The notes under the pieces are model-generated. The model had not been told where the DNA came from. It did not search any database and worked only from the letters and a program-made list of their open reading frames with translations. Position numbers and translations under genes: made by a program. From Botryotinia globosa (taxonomy: Eukaryota > Ascomycota > Leotiomycetes > Helotiales > Sclerotiniaceae), in contig RCSZ01000010.1 of assembly GCA_014898425.1 (NCBI GenBank), positions 682,001 to 746,000 on the forward strand: a stretch of 64,000 bases of DNA, read 5' to 3'. Positions 46,876 to 59,614 of this stretch are shown here, in pieces. Position 1 is the stretch's first letter; each line of letters begins with the position of its first letter.

Positions 46876-47861
46876 CTCGATCGTGAACCAATTTTTGATT
46901 ACTTGGATTGTAATGATTTCTTCCGTAAGTATTCAGAAATCTAGTGTTGAGGGATGCTTATCTAATCTATGCGAGTTGTGATTGGCTTTTGTTTTTAGTG
47001 CGGGGTCACAGAATTTGGCGATAAGCTCTTATCACTCTTGTCACCATTTATTTTCTTCTTCTTGATATCCTGTTACTACTGAACAAACATGTCGATTTCA
47101 TCACATTTCTATATCAATAAATAGTTTGTCCATGTTCTGCAAGTGCATCAAAAGTTCTTTGAGCTTCGAAGCCCTGGAAATCCAACATGGCACTCACTGT
47201 TTCTATTGTCACATCGACGACCACAGGCATCTCATCTTATAAGCCGTAACTCCATTCAACTTCAAGTCCAGGTAGGCTTACTAACTTAGTGCTTGTATCT
47301 TTGAGTAAGGGTATTCTTTTTCCTTCTCATGCCATATCGTTCAAGAGGTTTCTTACTAAAGCTTCATAATCGCGGAATAGTATTTATTTGATGAACGCCA
47401 CGCTGCATATTCCAAACCGAGCAGCGAGTTCGTACTCTGTGGTCATTTCTCTCAATCAACCCCCTTTAGCAAAGCGTTCTAGCATCTAGTTGATGGAGGG
47501 AAGAATGCTTCATGCCTTATCTCCCTTCTGGTATCTCAGCATACCACTGTCACCTGTTTCGATTTGCGGAGCTATATTATACAAGATTGACACACTTATC
47601 ATATGAGAGTTCTTGGAATGGCCTCAAAAGATCAATACTCAGGTAGAAGGACTAAGCTAGAGAAAGACGAGATTTCTGATATCAGACCAGGCAGCATATC
47701 AAAAGATTCAAGTGGCAGTACAAAAGCAAAAAGTAAAATAGCAACAAGAGCAACAAGCGCGGCAAGTCAATCCTTTCCAAACACACATCATCCACTTGTC
47801 TAAGTCCGTTTTGACAGCTCTCCAGCAAGCCCCCGTCCACTAGATACCAATTCTAGTGCCT
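46876..47861. other. Intergenic, no gene seen
   Basis: Upstream of the Yae1 gene. The short frame 47603..47803 has no support. Confidence 0.5.
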
Positions 47862-48711
47862 TTAGCCACAAAGACCACCAACCACAGCATTAGTCTTTCC
47901 AGGAATACATGTATAAATTGCATTGAAGTCGTCGAAATAGAAAAGAACGGTGCCAAGCGCGGCGGACAAGCTTCCAAGCAGGCTACCAAGAGTGGGACCC
48001 ACGGTTGTCAAAATCTGAGATGCGATGACTTGGTATGAAAGCTTCCCAACCGTGGTCCAGGTAGTAGGGAACGTGCATTGATCAACTATCATTGGTCAGA
48101 TAGTTAGTGTTTGTTAGTGCTTAGGAATTGAAAGTGTTTCCACAATACGTCTCGAAACACATTGTCAATCGTCTTTACTTACGAGTGTTTCCGCCATCAA
48201 AAGAACATCCCGCTTTATCAGCATATGGTGTGCCATCGGGTCTATAAGCTGTAACTTCCACGGTACAAGATACAGCTAGAGACACAGCAGAATCGCTGTT
48301 CAAAACGCATCCGAAGTATGCGGAATTAGGCTTGAAAGAAGCGACTGGGGACCCAGCATAAACTGATGTCAGAGTGGAAGCATTGTTTCCAACTGCAGCT
48401 TGATTGCCATTAGGTTTGATAAGGAGAGTCGATAGACCCGTCTGTCGTACCGCATAGAAATTAGAATAGGAAAGCTGATTGTAGAGAGCGGTGATAGGTG
48501 CAGCACTCATGACGCCTGGGATGCCACCGAGAGAAATGCTTTCATACTGTTACATTTTTAGTGAAAATCATTTTAAAAAATGGTAGTTTGGACAAACGTC
48601 GTTAAGAACTTCTCCAGAAGTCCTGGCTACCAATTCAGGAATTGGGATCGCTGAAGTCAGAGATACACCCAGGAAGAGTGGAAAGATAACCGATGGCTTT
48701 GTAAAGAGCAT
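47862..48711 (-). CDS. Secreted protein of unknown function
   Basis: Three exons: 48598..48711, 48183..48546 and 47862..48085 on the minus strand. Introns of 51 and 97 nt give 233 residues. A clear signal peptide (SVIFPLFLGVSLTSA) opens it. The mature part has about five cysteines (FGCVLN, SCTVEV, GCSFDG, QCTF and a C-terminal YTCIPG...GLCG), an AYRPDGTPYADKAGC segment that reads like a beta-sandwich strand pair, and a hydrophobic Gly/Leu stretch (GPTLGSLLGSLSAALGTVLF) toward the end. It may be a cell-wall or apoplastic protein. No known domain is recognised. The hydrophobic segment ends about 35 residues before the stop, so it does not fit a GPI signal well. Confidence 0.75.
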
Positions 48712-50825
48712 ATTGTTGGATTTGAAATAAGATGAGACTCAAGAGTTATATTATCCTTGGCGTTGATGATCTTCAAAGGATGGAGGTGCTGAGCTGACTC
48801 TGGAGCAGAGGTGCTCGTCTTTTTATATCTTTTTCTGACTTCGCTTATTTCACATTATCTCCTCTGGTATGCATCCCTACGATTTAGCTTGACTAGGTTT
48901 CGATGATTGGGCAAAATTGTGTTTCAATCTGTATTGGCCCTGAAAGTCATTCTTGAGCAGCTGGGTGACGCGGGAGGGATATATCTGCATAGATTACCTT
49001 CATAGGAAATCCTTAGCGACTCTTTCAGTAGTAGCGCTGCCAATGTTGGTAGCCTAGTAATAATTGCACGCACGTAGTCATCGATTCCGAGAGTCAAGGG
49101 ATTCATGTGAGCATATTAAGGCGAGGAGAGAGAAAGAACAGGAGCTTTCTCGAGACATGAGGAGTCTACACATGGAATCTTCAGCGATACCCATATCTTA
49201 GAGATGCGGATCTGGCGAAGAGTGGTAAAGCATAATCATTCCGTTCTTCCCTTAACAAACCAATAAAGAGTCTAGATGAGCCTCTACTTGAGATTCCGCC
49301 CTTGCGTCTAGACTCCGTGGCTGTGATGAAATTAGTCCAGGCTGGTGTTACCCTGAAAATATTCGAGCTGAATCAAATCATTTGCAATCTCAGATTCTAT
49401 TTTTCCACGTATCTTCTCTACGCAAGGCTCATGGCACCTGACATTTTAGTCTAAGCTGGTAACTTAGTGCTACTTTGCCGCTGCATTTAGGATTCGAAAA
49501 TTCAACATGATCGTTCTATTGGACATTCGGCGGAGAATCTTCTAGCCCAATACTGTCATCTACAATCTACAAATTGAGTATCTCGCCTCGAGCTCGCGTA
49601 TCTCGTTTTGTGAACCTTGATTGTCTCATCTACCACCCCACATGTTCGTTAACAATATAAATGCATGAAAAGCTTTCATAGGTTCAATTTGAAGTCGAAA
49701 GACTCAATATGGCTTCTGTGTGCCCTCTAATTACCAGAGCAATAACGTTTGTAGATGTGACTGCATTAGTTCGATCGATCAGTTATGCATGGCAAAAGCC
49801 GCGGGAAAAATTCTACATCACATTTATATCTTCACAGGGTGTTGTATCGGATGATTGGATCTGGGACAATTGAAGAGTCACATCTATAGATGTGGCTGCT
49901 TATGTTTGATTTTCCCGCCAGAACTTCAATGATGTTTATATCTTGTACCGAGTCATTGGATCTGACATCGCCCGCAAGTATGCGGCTGGATTTTGATGTA
50001 TTCAGCTCGCCATAGCGCGCTGGAAAGGGTTAGGAGAGTCGGACCTATTTCCGAACACACTTGATGGATGAATATCCTTGCATGGTTTGCTGGGGTCGTC
50101 GTTCACGTGACTACATCGGCGTTCATCGTGACTCTATGTGAAAGACTGAAAAGACTGATTGAGAGCTGGTGTATGGAGATTGAATCGAAGAGGGAGAAAG
50201 GATTCAAGTTTGAAGAATAGCCCGGCCGGGATGCAACAAGTGGTTAGATGCGAAGTCCTTCGCCCTGGATCTGCGTTTTTTCCTTCTTTTTTTTCTGACG
50301 ATGAGACGCTTTTGGCCCTTCGAGCTTTGGTCTAAGCTAAGTGGCGATTATATGAATATGCAGCAAAGCCCCCAGTCACTACTAATAGATGAAAATTATT
50401 CATTTACAGTCGAATTGAAGAGGACTGGGAAAGAAAGTCGGGATTGGCATTGGCGTCGAGAAGCCATCGTCTCACCAGCTTACCAAGGAACGTAGATAAT
50501 CAGATGAGATACTGGATGCGATCGTGTAGATGTGAATTGATTTTATTGAACGTTACTAGCTACATAATAGAAAAAATGAGAATCTTGCCATCAAGGAATG
50601 TCGTAAGTTTACCAAGTCTCGCCGTGCCTAAGATCGTTCCCATGAATTGTCCATTCCCATCCGGATTTTCCCTCAATTGCTTTTGAAAACGCGATTAGAA
50701 GAATCCAAATATCCAATAATTATTACATCCTCCTCCATTTTCCTTTCCAATAAACACTGCGGTAATACAAAAACATCGCATGCTGTACTGTGCTATGGTA
50801 TTCCAAGTCTAGAAGACAAGACCAT
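48712..50825. other. Intergenic, no gene seen
   Basis: About 2.1 kb without a supportable gene. Frames at 48924..49106, 50301..50495 and 50444..50686 are weak. Confidence 0.5.
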
Positions 50826-51449
50826 CTACAAAGCAGCGACCACGGCCGCAAGAAGACCAACCATACCACCAACACCGGCAAGACCAACAGAGTGTCCTGC
50901 ATTCGCGGTGACCTCTCCAGCTGCACTAGAAGTAGCAGTCGGACCTGCGGTAGTAACTGTTCCATTCCCAGGTCTTGAAGTCGTAGCAGGCGCAGTGGTT
51001 AAAGAGCCTACCTCAGAAGTTGAAGCGGGGCCCGAAGAAGATGACGATGAGCCTGGAGATGCAGATGCGGTGGAGCTTTCCGAAGTAGTCTCTGCGGTGC
51101 TGGTGCTTTCGGAGGCGGTTGTCTCCGCAGGTGCTATGGTGCATCTATTTGGGGCATTCTGGGCTTGTTGGATTTCTCCCGCTGCGGTACAGGCGCTGAG
51201 GATACAGGGAACGATGGCGCTGGAGATTCCGGCGAGATTGGAGGCTTGACATTGGCAGGCTGTGTCTTCGATGTCGCAGTTGGTGCCTTCGGCAACGGCT
51301 TGTGTGATACAAGCGCTCTAAGTGAGTTGTTAGCTAAGCGATTGAGAAAGCTACTTTGGAATACCTACAGCGCAAGCTGGCTGACCTGGAAACTCGGCCG
51401 CAGAGGCAAGAGTGACAGTAATGGCCAAAACAACGAGTGAGAACTTCAT
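50826..51449 (-). CDS. CFEM-domain GPI-anchored protein
   Basis: Two exons: 51369..51449 and 50826..51317 (51-nt intron, GTAGGT...CTTAG), 190 residues. The signal peptide is MKFSLVVLAITVTLASA. The CFEM domain follows at once with eight cysteines: QPAC, SACI, NCD, ACQ, QCQ, PCI, ACT, RCT. The Asp that binds heme iron in other CFEM proteins is likely in NCDIEDTACQC. Then comes a Ser/Thr-rich spacer of about 70 residues and a short hydrophobic C-terminus (VGLAGVGGMVGLLAAVVAAL), which is a GPI-attachment signal. CFEM proteins take up heme iron or act as surface or effector proteins in plant pathogens; neither can be chosen here. Confidence 0.9.
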
Positions 51450-54042
51450 AATGAGGTTGGTTTTGTAGTTGAAACTTAAAGAAGAAGATTGTACAGATGA
51501 GATTTAGGAACTGAAGTTGAAGTTGAAACGAATTGATGGGAAGTGAATTGTAGATGAGAACGATAGAGAACAAAAGAAAATGAAGAGGGGTAGATGTTGA
51601 ATTTATATAGGAAGCGTGCAGACAAAGAGTTGCTTCCGAAGGTATACATCATTCCTTTCAATGGCGAGGGTTGATGCGCGGCAACGAGCTTCATTCCTTA
51701 GGATGGAGGGATCATTCGAGGAGGGTGTGGATTTGATTGTTCTTGTAACAATATTTCACATAATTTTCTGCCATTTCAATTTCGTCCATCTTTCCATCTA
51801 TTCATTCCTTTTCGAGGATGAAAAGTCGATCAATGTTACCCTGCCAGAAAAGTATGTTGGGAACAGGAATGTACAAGTGTCCCACATAATCCCGCAATGG
51901 CGGGATTTCAGACATGCGGGTATGCATGAATGCTGGTATCAGGATTGGCGACGCCGGAACAGGAAATCCCACATGGCAATTGCAAAACCGCCGCTACTGG
52001 AGATTAGTTTTATACTGATGCGTGTATGTGTGTGGCTGGAGAATTTTCACAGTGGGGTCCTTTGTGTCGAAAATAGAAATGAGGTGGAAAGTTGATGGGG
52101 TGAATGCAGATAGCATTCTTCGGAGGCCGGGTTTGGAAGAATGAGAGACATTCTTCGAGAAACGGGTGTTTAAAAATAGATCATTTGTCACGGGCAACTG
52201 AACACATAACTGAGTTTCATGAGGAGGCTTGATAATTTTTTGATAGTGGCAGGGAAAAGTTGAGAAGCTTCGATTGGGTAGCGTTGAGAGCTCCGAGAGC
52301 TCTTCTCTCAAGACTTTTACTTGAGAGATTTTGGGTTCCCCTTATAGCTAGTAGCTGGATTTCACATTTCGATCTATCTGAGCTATTTTTGTTTGAAATG
52401 ATGAGTGAGTAATCGTGGTCTCTTTGAGGTTTTGGTACGATGTCATGAGAGCATTGCATTGATGGATAACAAGGTGATCGATTGAAGCTCAAACGCTCTT
52501 CAAAAGTTCTTGATTGACATGCAAAATGATAGTTAGATAGATTGACGGATATTTTGGAATCGCATTGAAGTCTATGGGAGGTACAATTAATCAAGAGTTC
52601 CGGAGCTATTTAAGCTTAATGATGTAGTATCGATCGCGAAGTTCGTTAAACTAGGGTTATGATTTGACAGCGAGTATGCGAATTTAATAATAAAGTGACT
52701 AAATACATATGCCACCATTTAAAACTAATTTCGGGCGCTTGTAAATTTTCTTGCGTCTGTCAATCTTGGATCATTTTCCATCTTTTTTCTTTCCCAAGTG
52801 TTTCTGAAAAAAGTATCTCTCTTGTTAAATTGAGAACTATCTGACCAAGCCAAGCGAAGTGAATTTAGATTCAAAATAGTGATCTGTCATGGAATTCCTA
52901 TCAACTCAGGCCAGAGTCCTAGCCATCAGTAGGTATGTCAGATATCTGACGAGCTCCTAGTAGAATCAGTAATGCCGCTGCCATATTCCCGCACCGTTCG
53001 GCATGAAGCAACCCAGCTCCTGAATATTTGTATCTCACCGTGAGTTTTGCAAGGAAATGATATGTGTATCGACATTCGAAACAGTCTGCACCACGTTCAT
53101 TAATTATTCCTTTCACAACGAGAGACACTTGAAAGGCTTCTCTATCAAAATGAATGAATGATTCTGTTGGTTGAGGACTCCCCGATGATATGGTAATGTT
53201 CGCTAACCTCCTTTCCCCTCTCATCTATGTGGGCCATAAGCCGATCGCCAAATCTACCTATTTACTTGCTATGATACGACTTGCGAAGAAGCTGGCACAA
53301 TGTTTTCCGGTCGAAATCATGCGAAGGACAAGCAGAGGGGAATTTGTCATCCTTGGAATCATTCAATTTCTACTACCGATATACGAGAAGCATTTAAACG
53401 AATCGGTATCTACGACATTCTCGACATGTGCTTCACACGCAGAGATCTTGTCCAAAGATAAATCAAGATTATTTGATTGACTGAATTTGAGCATAACATT
53501 CAGTGATTACACTTGCAAGAATATGTATGCTAGATATAAAGAAGATAAGGAACAGATGATACAGAAGGTGCTACACATAACATATTCTCAATGCTTGTAC
53601 TCATTGTGCTGTGGAGTACATCTTGATCAAAAAGCAATCCAATAGCCGAATTGAATGCGAAATCACTTCTGCGTAGGTTGTTTGATGATGATTATGCAAA
53701 CTGAAATCAAACAATGAAATTTGTCTTTTCCTATTGTTCATGCAGAAATCGGACAACGCAGATATGTTTGCATGGTCATCTTGAGAGAGATAAAAAAGGG
53801 GAAGACAAGCACTTGAGTGCCGAAAACTAAAGAAATTGACGGCGGCACTTGATTGCTTATCGATAAGAGAGACCCCTGAACTAACAACCTCTTCGTATTT
53901 CGGCTCGGTAATGACTCTTCCAAAATAGCAATCAATCAATTAAACTCCGGTCAATCAATGTCAGATTCTTCTTCCAACATCTTATATTTATGTCTTTATA
54001 ATCACTTCAATTCCCTGGCATTCCGGCCAGCAATAATCCGTC
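51450..54042. other. Intergenic, no gene seen
   Basis: About 2.6 kb upstream of both the CFEM gene and the pantothenate kinase gene. Frames such as 51616..52095 plus, 52217..52594 minus and 53601..53939 minus have no domain or splice support. Confidence 0.5.
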
Positions 54043-55604
54043 ATGTCTGCGGATATCCCGCGGACTGAAGAGAATCTCATTCCCTCCACCTCGAACTCCA
54101 TCAATGAAAACCCCACCAACCCCTCCTCGCAAGCTTCGGTCGGTGGACATTTGCGCGCGAGAACAAACACGGCGGAAATTGATAGTACGATTATCCATCC
54201 AGGAAGCGTGAAGATTAATGTGACGGGCGCATTCATAGTCGATCAGGATTCTGCTTCACCCAAGGAATTGAATACAAATGAGAGGAATTATGATACCCAG
54301 GATATTCGGCTGCCGAACCATACGGCGGTGGTCAGCCATATTGCTGTAGATGTATGTGTTTATTTTCTCGATTCACGGCTGTGAATTGGTGATTGATATA
54401 CTGACATGTTCCTAAGATCGGAGGTTCTTTAGCTAAGCTTGTATATTTCTCGAGGGAGGCGCATTCGCGCGAGCCAGGCGGTCGTCTCAATTTTATGAAT
54501 TTCGAGACGGATCGCATAGATGATTGTGTGGAGTTTATGAAACAGCTGCAGGTCAAGCAACAGAAACTCAATGGATCGAGACCTGGGGATTTATGCGTAA
54601 TGGCAACTGGTGGAGGGGCATATAAGTACTATGATAAGATTAAGGAAGCTTTGGGTGTCGATGTTATACGAGAGGATGAGATGGAATGTTTGATCATCGG
54701 TACCTTCTCCTCCCTAATGGCACGCGCCCTATTGGTATTATGCAATGCTGACGGAAAATAAACAACAGGTCTCGATTTCTTCATTACCGAGATCCCCCGG
54801 GAAGTATTCACATATAGCGAAAGGGAACCAATGCATTTCACCTCGCCCAGTCCAGATATTTATCCATATCTACTCGTCAACATCGGAAGCGGTGTGTCCA
54901 TGATAAAGGTATCCGGACCACGAGAATATCAAAGAGTTGGCGGAACCTCTCTGGGCGGTGGCACACTCTGGGGATTACTATCTCTCTTGACTGGTGCTCG
55001 AACATTCGACGACATGCTCGGGATGGCCGAAAAAGGTGACAATGCCAAAGTCGACATGTTAGTCGGCGATATCTACGGTACAGATTATGGCAAGATCGGG
55101 CTCAAGAGTAGCGCCATCGCAAGTTCCTTCGGCAAAGTCTTCCGCATGAAACGAGAAGCCGAACGATTAGCCGAAGACTCGGGAGGACAAAACAATAGCG
55201 AAGAACCATCTAGCTCTTCCCATTCCGCCGAGGAACCCCCATTCTCCCATGGGGATATATCCCGGTCCCTCTTGTATGCAATTTCCAACAATATAGGACA
55301 AATTGCATATCTGCAATCGGAAAAACATTCTTTGTCGACGATATATTTCGGTGGTAGTTTTATTAGGGGACATAGACAAACGATTAATACATTGAGTTAT
55401 GCAATCAAATTCTGGAGTAACGGGGAGAAAAAAGCGATGTTTCTGAGACATGAAGGATACCTTGGGAGCGTGGGTGCATTTTTGAAGAGGAAACCAGAGG
55501 GTTGGGGGAGAAGGATGAGTTTTGATGAAGGCGGAGAGGCAGGAGTAAAGGATATTGGGGACGAGCTGAAGGCTCTGAAGAGGGAAGTCAGTAGAACCGA
55601 ATAG
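54043..55604 (+). CDS. cab1: Pantothenate kinase
   Basis: Three exons: 54043..54351, 54417..54699 and 54769..55604, 475 residues with CTGAC branch sites in both introns. This is the eukaryotic type of pantothenate kinase, an ASKHA-fold enzyme that performs the first step of coenzyme A synthesis from pantothenate and ATP. The ATP-binding start IGGSLAKLVYF comes directly after intron 1. Further family blocks are ATGGGAYKYYD, LVNIGSGVSMIKV, RVGGTSLGGGTLWGLLSLLTGA, LVGDIYGTDYGKIGL, NNIGQIAYLQS and IYFGGSFIRG. The N-terminal 70 residues are low complexity (Ser/Asn/Thr-rich). A Glu/Ser-rich insert (SGGQNNSEEPSSSSHSAEE) lies in the kinase part, as in other filamentous ascomycetes. Confidence 0.93.
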
Positions 55605-55918
55605 GTCATTGTGGATGGATTCTTGGGTTGTGGAAATTTTATCGGAGGTTTGGGATAGATAGCATCTTTGTAGATTGGTAGGGGAGCACAAAGAACATAC
55701 AGCGGCGCGGGAATCAAATCACAATCAACCTCATACACTCTTGCGCGATAAATGGAAGAGGATGTTTCAACACGATCTCGATCTTCCGTAGGTATACATA
55801 GATACATAAATTGATGCGCTCGCCGCTGGATACCTCGTTGAACGAAGTCAACCAGAAGAAGACGATGATGGATTAGAGATTCTTTCAGGTACGTGTTTGT
55901 ATTGTATTGTATTGTGTG
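55605..55918. other. 3' flank of pantothenate kinase gene
   Basis: No gene seen. Confidence 0.5.
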
Positions 55919-56045
55919 AATGTATGTATGTATGTATGTATGTATGTATGTATGTATGTATGTATGTATGTATGTATGTATGTATGTATGTATGTATGTA
56001 TGTATGTATGTATGTATGTATGTATGTATGTATGTATGTATGTAT
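55919..56045. repeat. Tetranucleotide microsatellite (TGTA)n
   Basis: About 31 perfect copies. All three plus frames are open across it (Met-Tyr-Val-Cys repeats), an artefact. Confidence 0.97.
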
Positions 56046-56584
56046 TTATATATATATGTATATATATATGTACACTATTACCAATTTATCCGAGATCGAG
56101 TCAAGTTCTACACACAGTCTCAATCTCATGAGTCTCCATCTACTTTTTGCACTCATCAATCATCATTCATCAATCATCAATCATCAATCATCAATCGAAC
56201 TCATAGGTACCTCGCACCACTAATATAGCGGCACACGAGATAAATTGCGGAATGGAATGCGAATGTTAGTTTTGAAATTCTGAATCACTGTGCGATCTCC
56301 AGTGCACAGAGGTGTCAGATACAGGATATGGTTTGAGATATGATTGAATAGGACAAGCTCGTCTGTGTCTACGTAGATGGTGTATGATGTATGATAGATG
56401 ATGAAATAAATTGATGCTAGAGATCGTGAAAGATACAACTTTTACCGTTTCCTTTATACCAGTTTACCAGTTTACCTCCCAAGTCGAGATAGCCGGTGAC
56501 ACTTTACAATCTTCAACGCTTGATATTGAATCAGAGCAGGTCCAGAGGATATCGCAACGCGTTGTGGAGGTACATTTGGACCAC

Positions 56585-58269
56585 CTATCCCGCCATGAAT
56601 CTTCCTCCGCCTGCTTCCCTCGTATCCTTTCCCACCGGCTTATTTGGGCCATTTCCTGCTTTCACACTTCCATCCTTCGATTCTACATCTTTCACACTCA
56701 ATTCCTTATCTCTTCTACCCCTTGCCCCAGCCTTCAATGCATCGAACTTTTCCCTATACCTCAAGAGCGTCTCTCGATACCTTTGATTATCGCGGAATAG
56801 TCTTTGATTTTCTTTATTGATGACCTTCACTTGCGATTCAAGCTCTATTACTTTCCTGGCCATTTCATCGTTTGATTTACCGCCTGGACTCCTATCATCA
56901 GGTCGCATTAGACGAATACTTTCTTGCAATGCCATACCATTATTCTGCGCTGACATTTCGAAAGCATGAAGTCGTTGGCTGAGTTTGTCAATACATTTTT
57001 TAAGACTTTTATTTTCAAGATCTAGTTCTTCGATTCGAATATCTGTTTCCTTACCCGCTATACGACGATTGGTTTTCGACTTGCTGGGTGAATTAGGCAT
57101 GGGCGTTTCGCGAGCATCGACAAAATCATCCTCATCATTTGGGTCGGGGAAAAGTTGCGGGTCTATTCCATGCATGGACGCTGCCAAACGACGTTGTTCT
57201 TTCTTTTCAAAGGAGAGGATTTGCGCGTATGATACCATGCCGCCCGTGGTAGGAACTACGTAGAAGGAATCATTGCCCGGATGACCATCACGAGCAGATG
57301 CACGAAGAGCGGCCTTGGAGATGTATTTGGTGAGATCAGGCTCTTCCGTGGGTAATCTTTCTCTGCTTCGGGGTCTACTTTTGCGAGTGGTTGTAGGTGA
57401 TGTTTCTGGTGACTTTGCAGACGGTTCAGGCTCTGAGAAGAGAGGCAAGCCAGCAAAGGCTAATGGGGCTGATAACTTATAAACAACACTATTCAAGGCA
57501 CTGTAGAACTTCGAGAATCCGTCATCTTGGGCAGTTGCAGGAGATGATTTTGGCTCGGCGACCGCAGATGTTCTTGATGTAGAAGTTTGAGCATCTGCTT
57601 TCGTTTGAGTATGTTGAGGGGGTACCCAGCTCGGCTTCGACGTGGCATGCTCTGGAATGGATGCAACATTTGGCTTTTTACTGCCTTCTCGACGTCCGTC
57701 AAGAGTACCTGGCGCCTGTAAAGCTGATATACTTGGTGAGAGTGGCTGACGACTATGGCTTGAGCGTATGCCTCTTGCAGAAGCTAAATTACTGGCGATT
57801 GACGAAGATAATTCACGCGGAGGGAGGCGCCTGGGAGTTTGCGAACCTGAGGTATTTCGTGTGCGAGGGCCAAGGTCTGATTTGGAAGAGCGTAATTCTG
57901 CTACAGCCGCAGATGTCGATACTGGTTTCTCCGTGGCAGCTTTTACTTCTGCTTCGTCCGCGTTCGGGTTCGGAGTTACGGGGTGTTCAGTGGGGTATCG
58001 AAGGAGTTCTGAGAGTCGCTGATGATGTTGTTCTAAAAGTCTCAAAGTCCTCGAAGCTTCTGCGCTTCCTGTCCCAGATGCAGCCTTTGCAAATTCTCCC
58101 GCAGCTAAAGCATGTTCATTTATTGCGACAGTGGTATCTGAACTATGCGTCGCGAGTACTGCAGCGCGAGCATGATCATGGGCCTATAATGGCTATCAGT
58201 TAGAGGTGACGATGACGTTTGGACGTAAGATGGAGATATCTTTACCAACGCCAATGACGAAGCCTCCAT
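56585..58269 (-). CDS. MIT-domain coiled-coil protein
   Basis: Two exons on the minus strand: a short 58246..58269 (8 codons, MEASSLAL) and 56585..58183 (intron of 62 nt), 540 residues. The first 75 residues look like a MIT (microtubule-interacting and transport) three-helix domain: AHDHARAAVLATHSSDTTVA, INEHALAAGEFAKAASGT, TLRLLEQHHQRLSELLR. The middle is disordered, Ser/Pro-rich. A conserved-looking block follows (SFYVVPTTGGMVSYAQILSF). Then comes a coiled coil, IRIEELDLENKSLKKCIDKL to VIELESQVKVINKENQRLF, and a Gly/Lys-rich tail. MIT domains often bind ESCRT-III tails, so a link to endosomal traffic is possible. The specific orthologue is not recognised. An upstream ATG at 58320 would add 17 residues. 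Confidence 0.82.
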
Positions 58270-59614
58270 AGTTATCGAGGATTCAAATTTGTGTAAGTCA
58301 TATAGGAGACTTCTATTCAAGAGACCGTGATCGAGTCAAGATGGATTCAAATATTGTTTGTGTGTAAGCGGTCGTTTGGAGAATGAGAAGGGATAAGGCT
58401 GGAAGCGGTCGTCGGATAGGGATAGATTAGGCTGTCTGGGGTTGTCGGTATTGCTTATCTTTCAACATGACTCGGCTAGTTCTTCGTAGACAGGAAATAC
58501 TACTGTACTGCAGACCTACTGGTAGAACCCTCTCCCCTATTGGAAATGTAGATGTAAATTCTAGATCATGTACAAATGTGGCGAAACATTCGTCTACTCA
58601 AGAAGCTCGTGTAGTCAGGCAGGCAGATATGCAGATGATATGGATATGCAGGTAGTTAGATAGAAGTAATGAGCTCGTAGTGGCCATTTTGAGGTGTTCG
58701 ATGCTTAGGTTACTGTTACTGGGTACCTAAAAGACAGAGGGGTTCAAAGCATCTGGTAGAACGGTACTGTATGTGCTAGATACCACCTGCACCCATGTAT
58801 ACAGAGACTGCAGCGACGGAGATTTACCTAGCTGGCGAGCCTGGTAGATACTTTATAGTGAATTTGAGGTCCAAATAGCCTTGATGGGCAGCCGTAACTT
58901 TCTTTCCCTTGCATAACTTGCATTCTCGGCTACCAATGACGGGAGAAAGAGACTGAATTCACAAGGAAAGGTCGTGTTGAGTAACAGGGGCAAGCAAGGT
59001 AGTTACCCGTTACCAAGGTAGCTACCAAGTTAGGTAGGTAGGTTATTGAACTTTCTGGATGCAACTCCATCAATCACGTACGTACTGTACTGTGGGTAGG
59101 TAGGTAGGAATGATGATGAATGAGAATCACACACGGTGACACACACACAGTCTTTGAAAGTTTGTTGGAATTTATCCTCTTTTGTTTGGTTTGCGTGCAT
59201 TTAAACAATTGTCCTGTACTATTCCATCCCTACCCTATGAAATTCAATTCAAATCAAGCTTTATACCTAGAGACGCGTCATATCGTCAGGTTTTTCGAAT
59301 TGAGAAGTACAGTACCAATACCTAGGTACGGACTCCGTACATACTTGTCAAGTCTCATTCCAGTCGAGCCGGTTGTGATTTCACTCCTCATCATACCTTC
59401 TTATCTTGGATCCGCTTCATGGACTGGACCTAGAACTTTGAATCTACCGTATCACTTACTCCGTACCTATTATTCGCATGTCGCACAATAGACATTACAT
59501 TGCATATCCATATCTCCATCTCGAGAAGATTGTCTTTCGACCGCGATCCCTTCCTTCGTACATGGGAGATCCCAATCACTCCATCTTACACATTTCTGGC
59601 CGATACCCCCCGCC
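58270..59614. promoter_or_regulatory. Divergent intergenic region, MIT gene and LAM gene
   Basis: About 1.3 kb between divergent starts. It contains TAGGTAGG repeats at 59020-59040 and 59095-59108. No coding frame is supported. Confidence 0.5.

Noticed and set aside
50647..51249. 200-codon plus-strand frame
   Set aside because: Antisense of the CFEM gene, which has a signal peptide, eight cysteines and a GPI tail on the minus strand.
55897..56228. Met-Tyr-Val-Cys repeat frames of about 100 codons
   Set aside because: Pure (TGTA)n translation in three frames.
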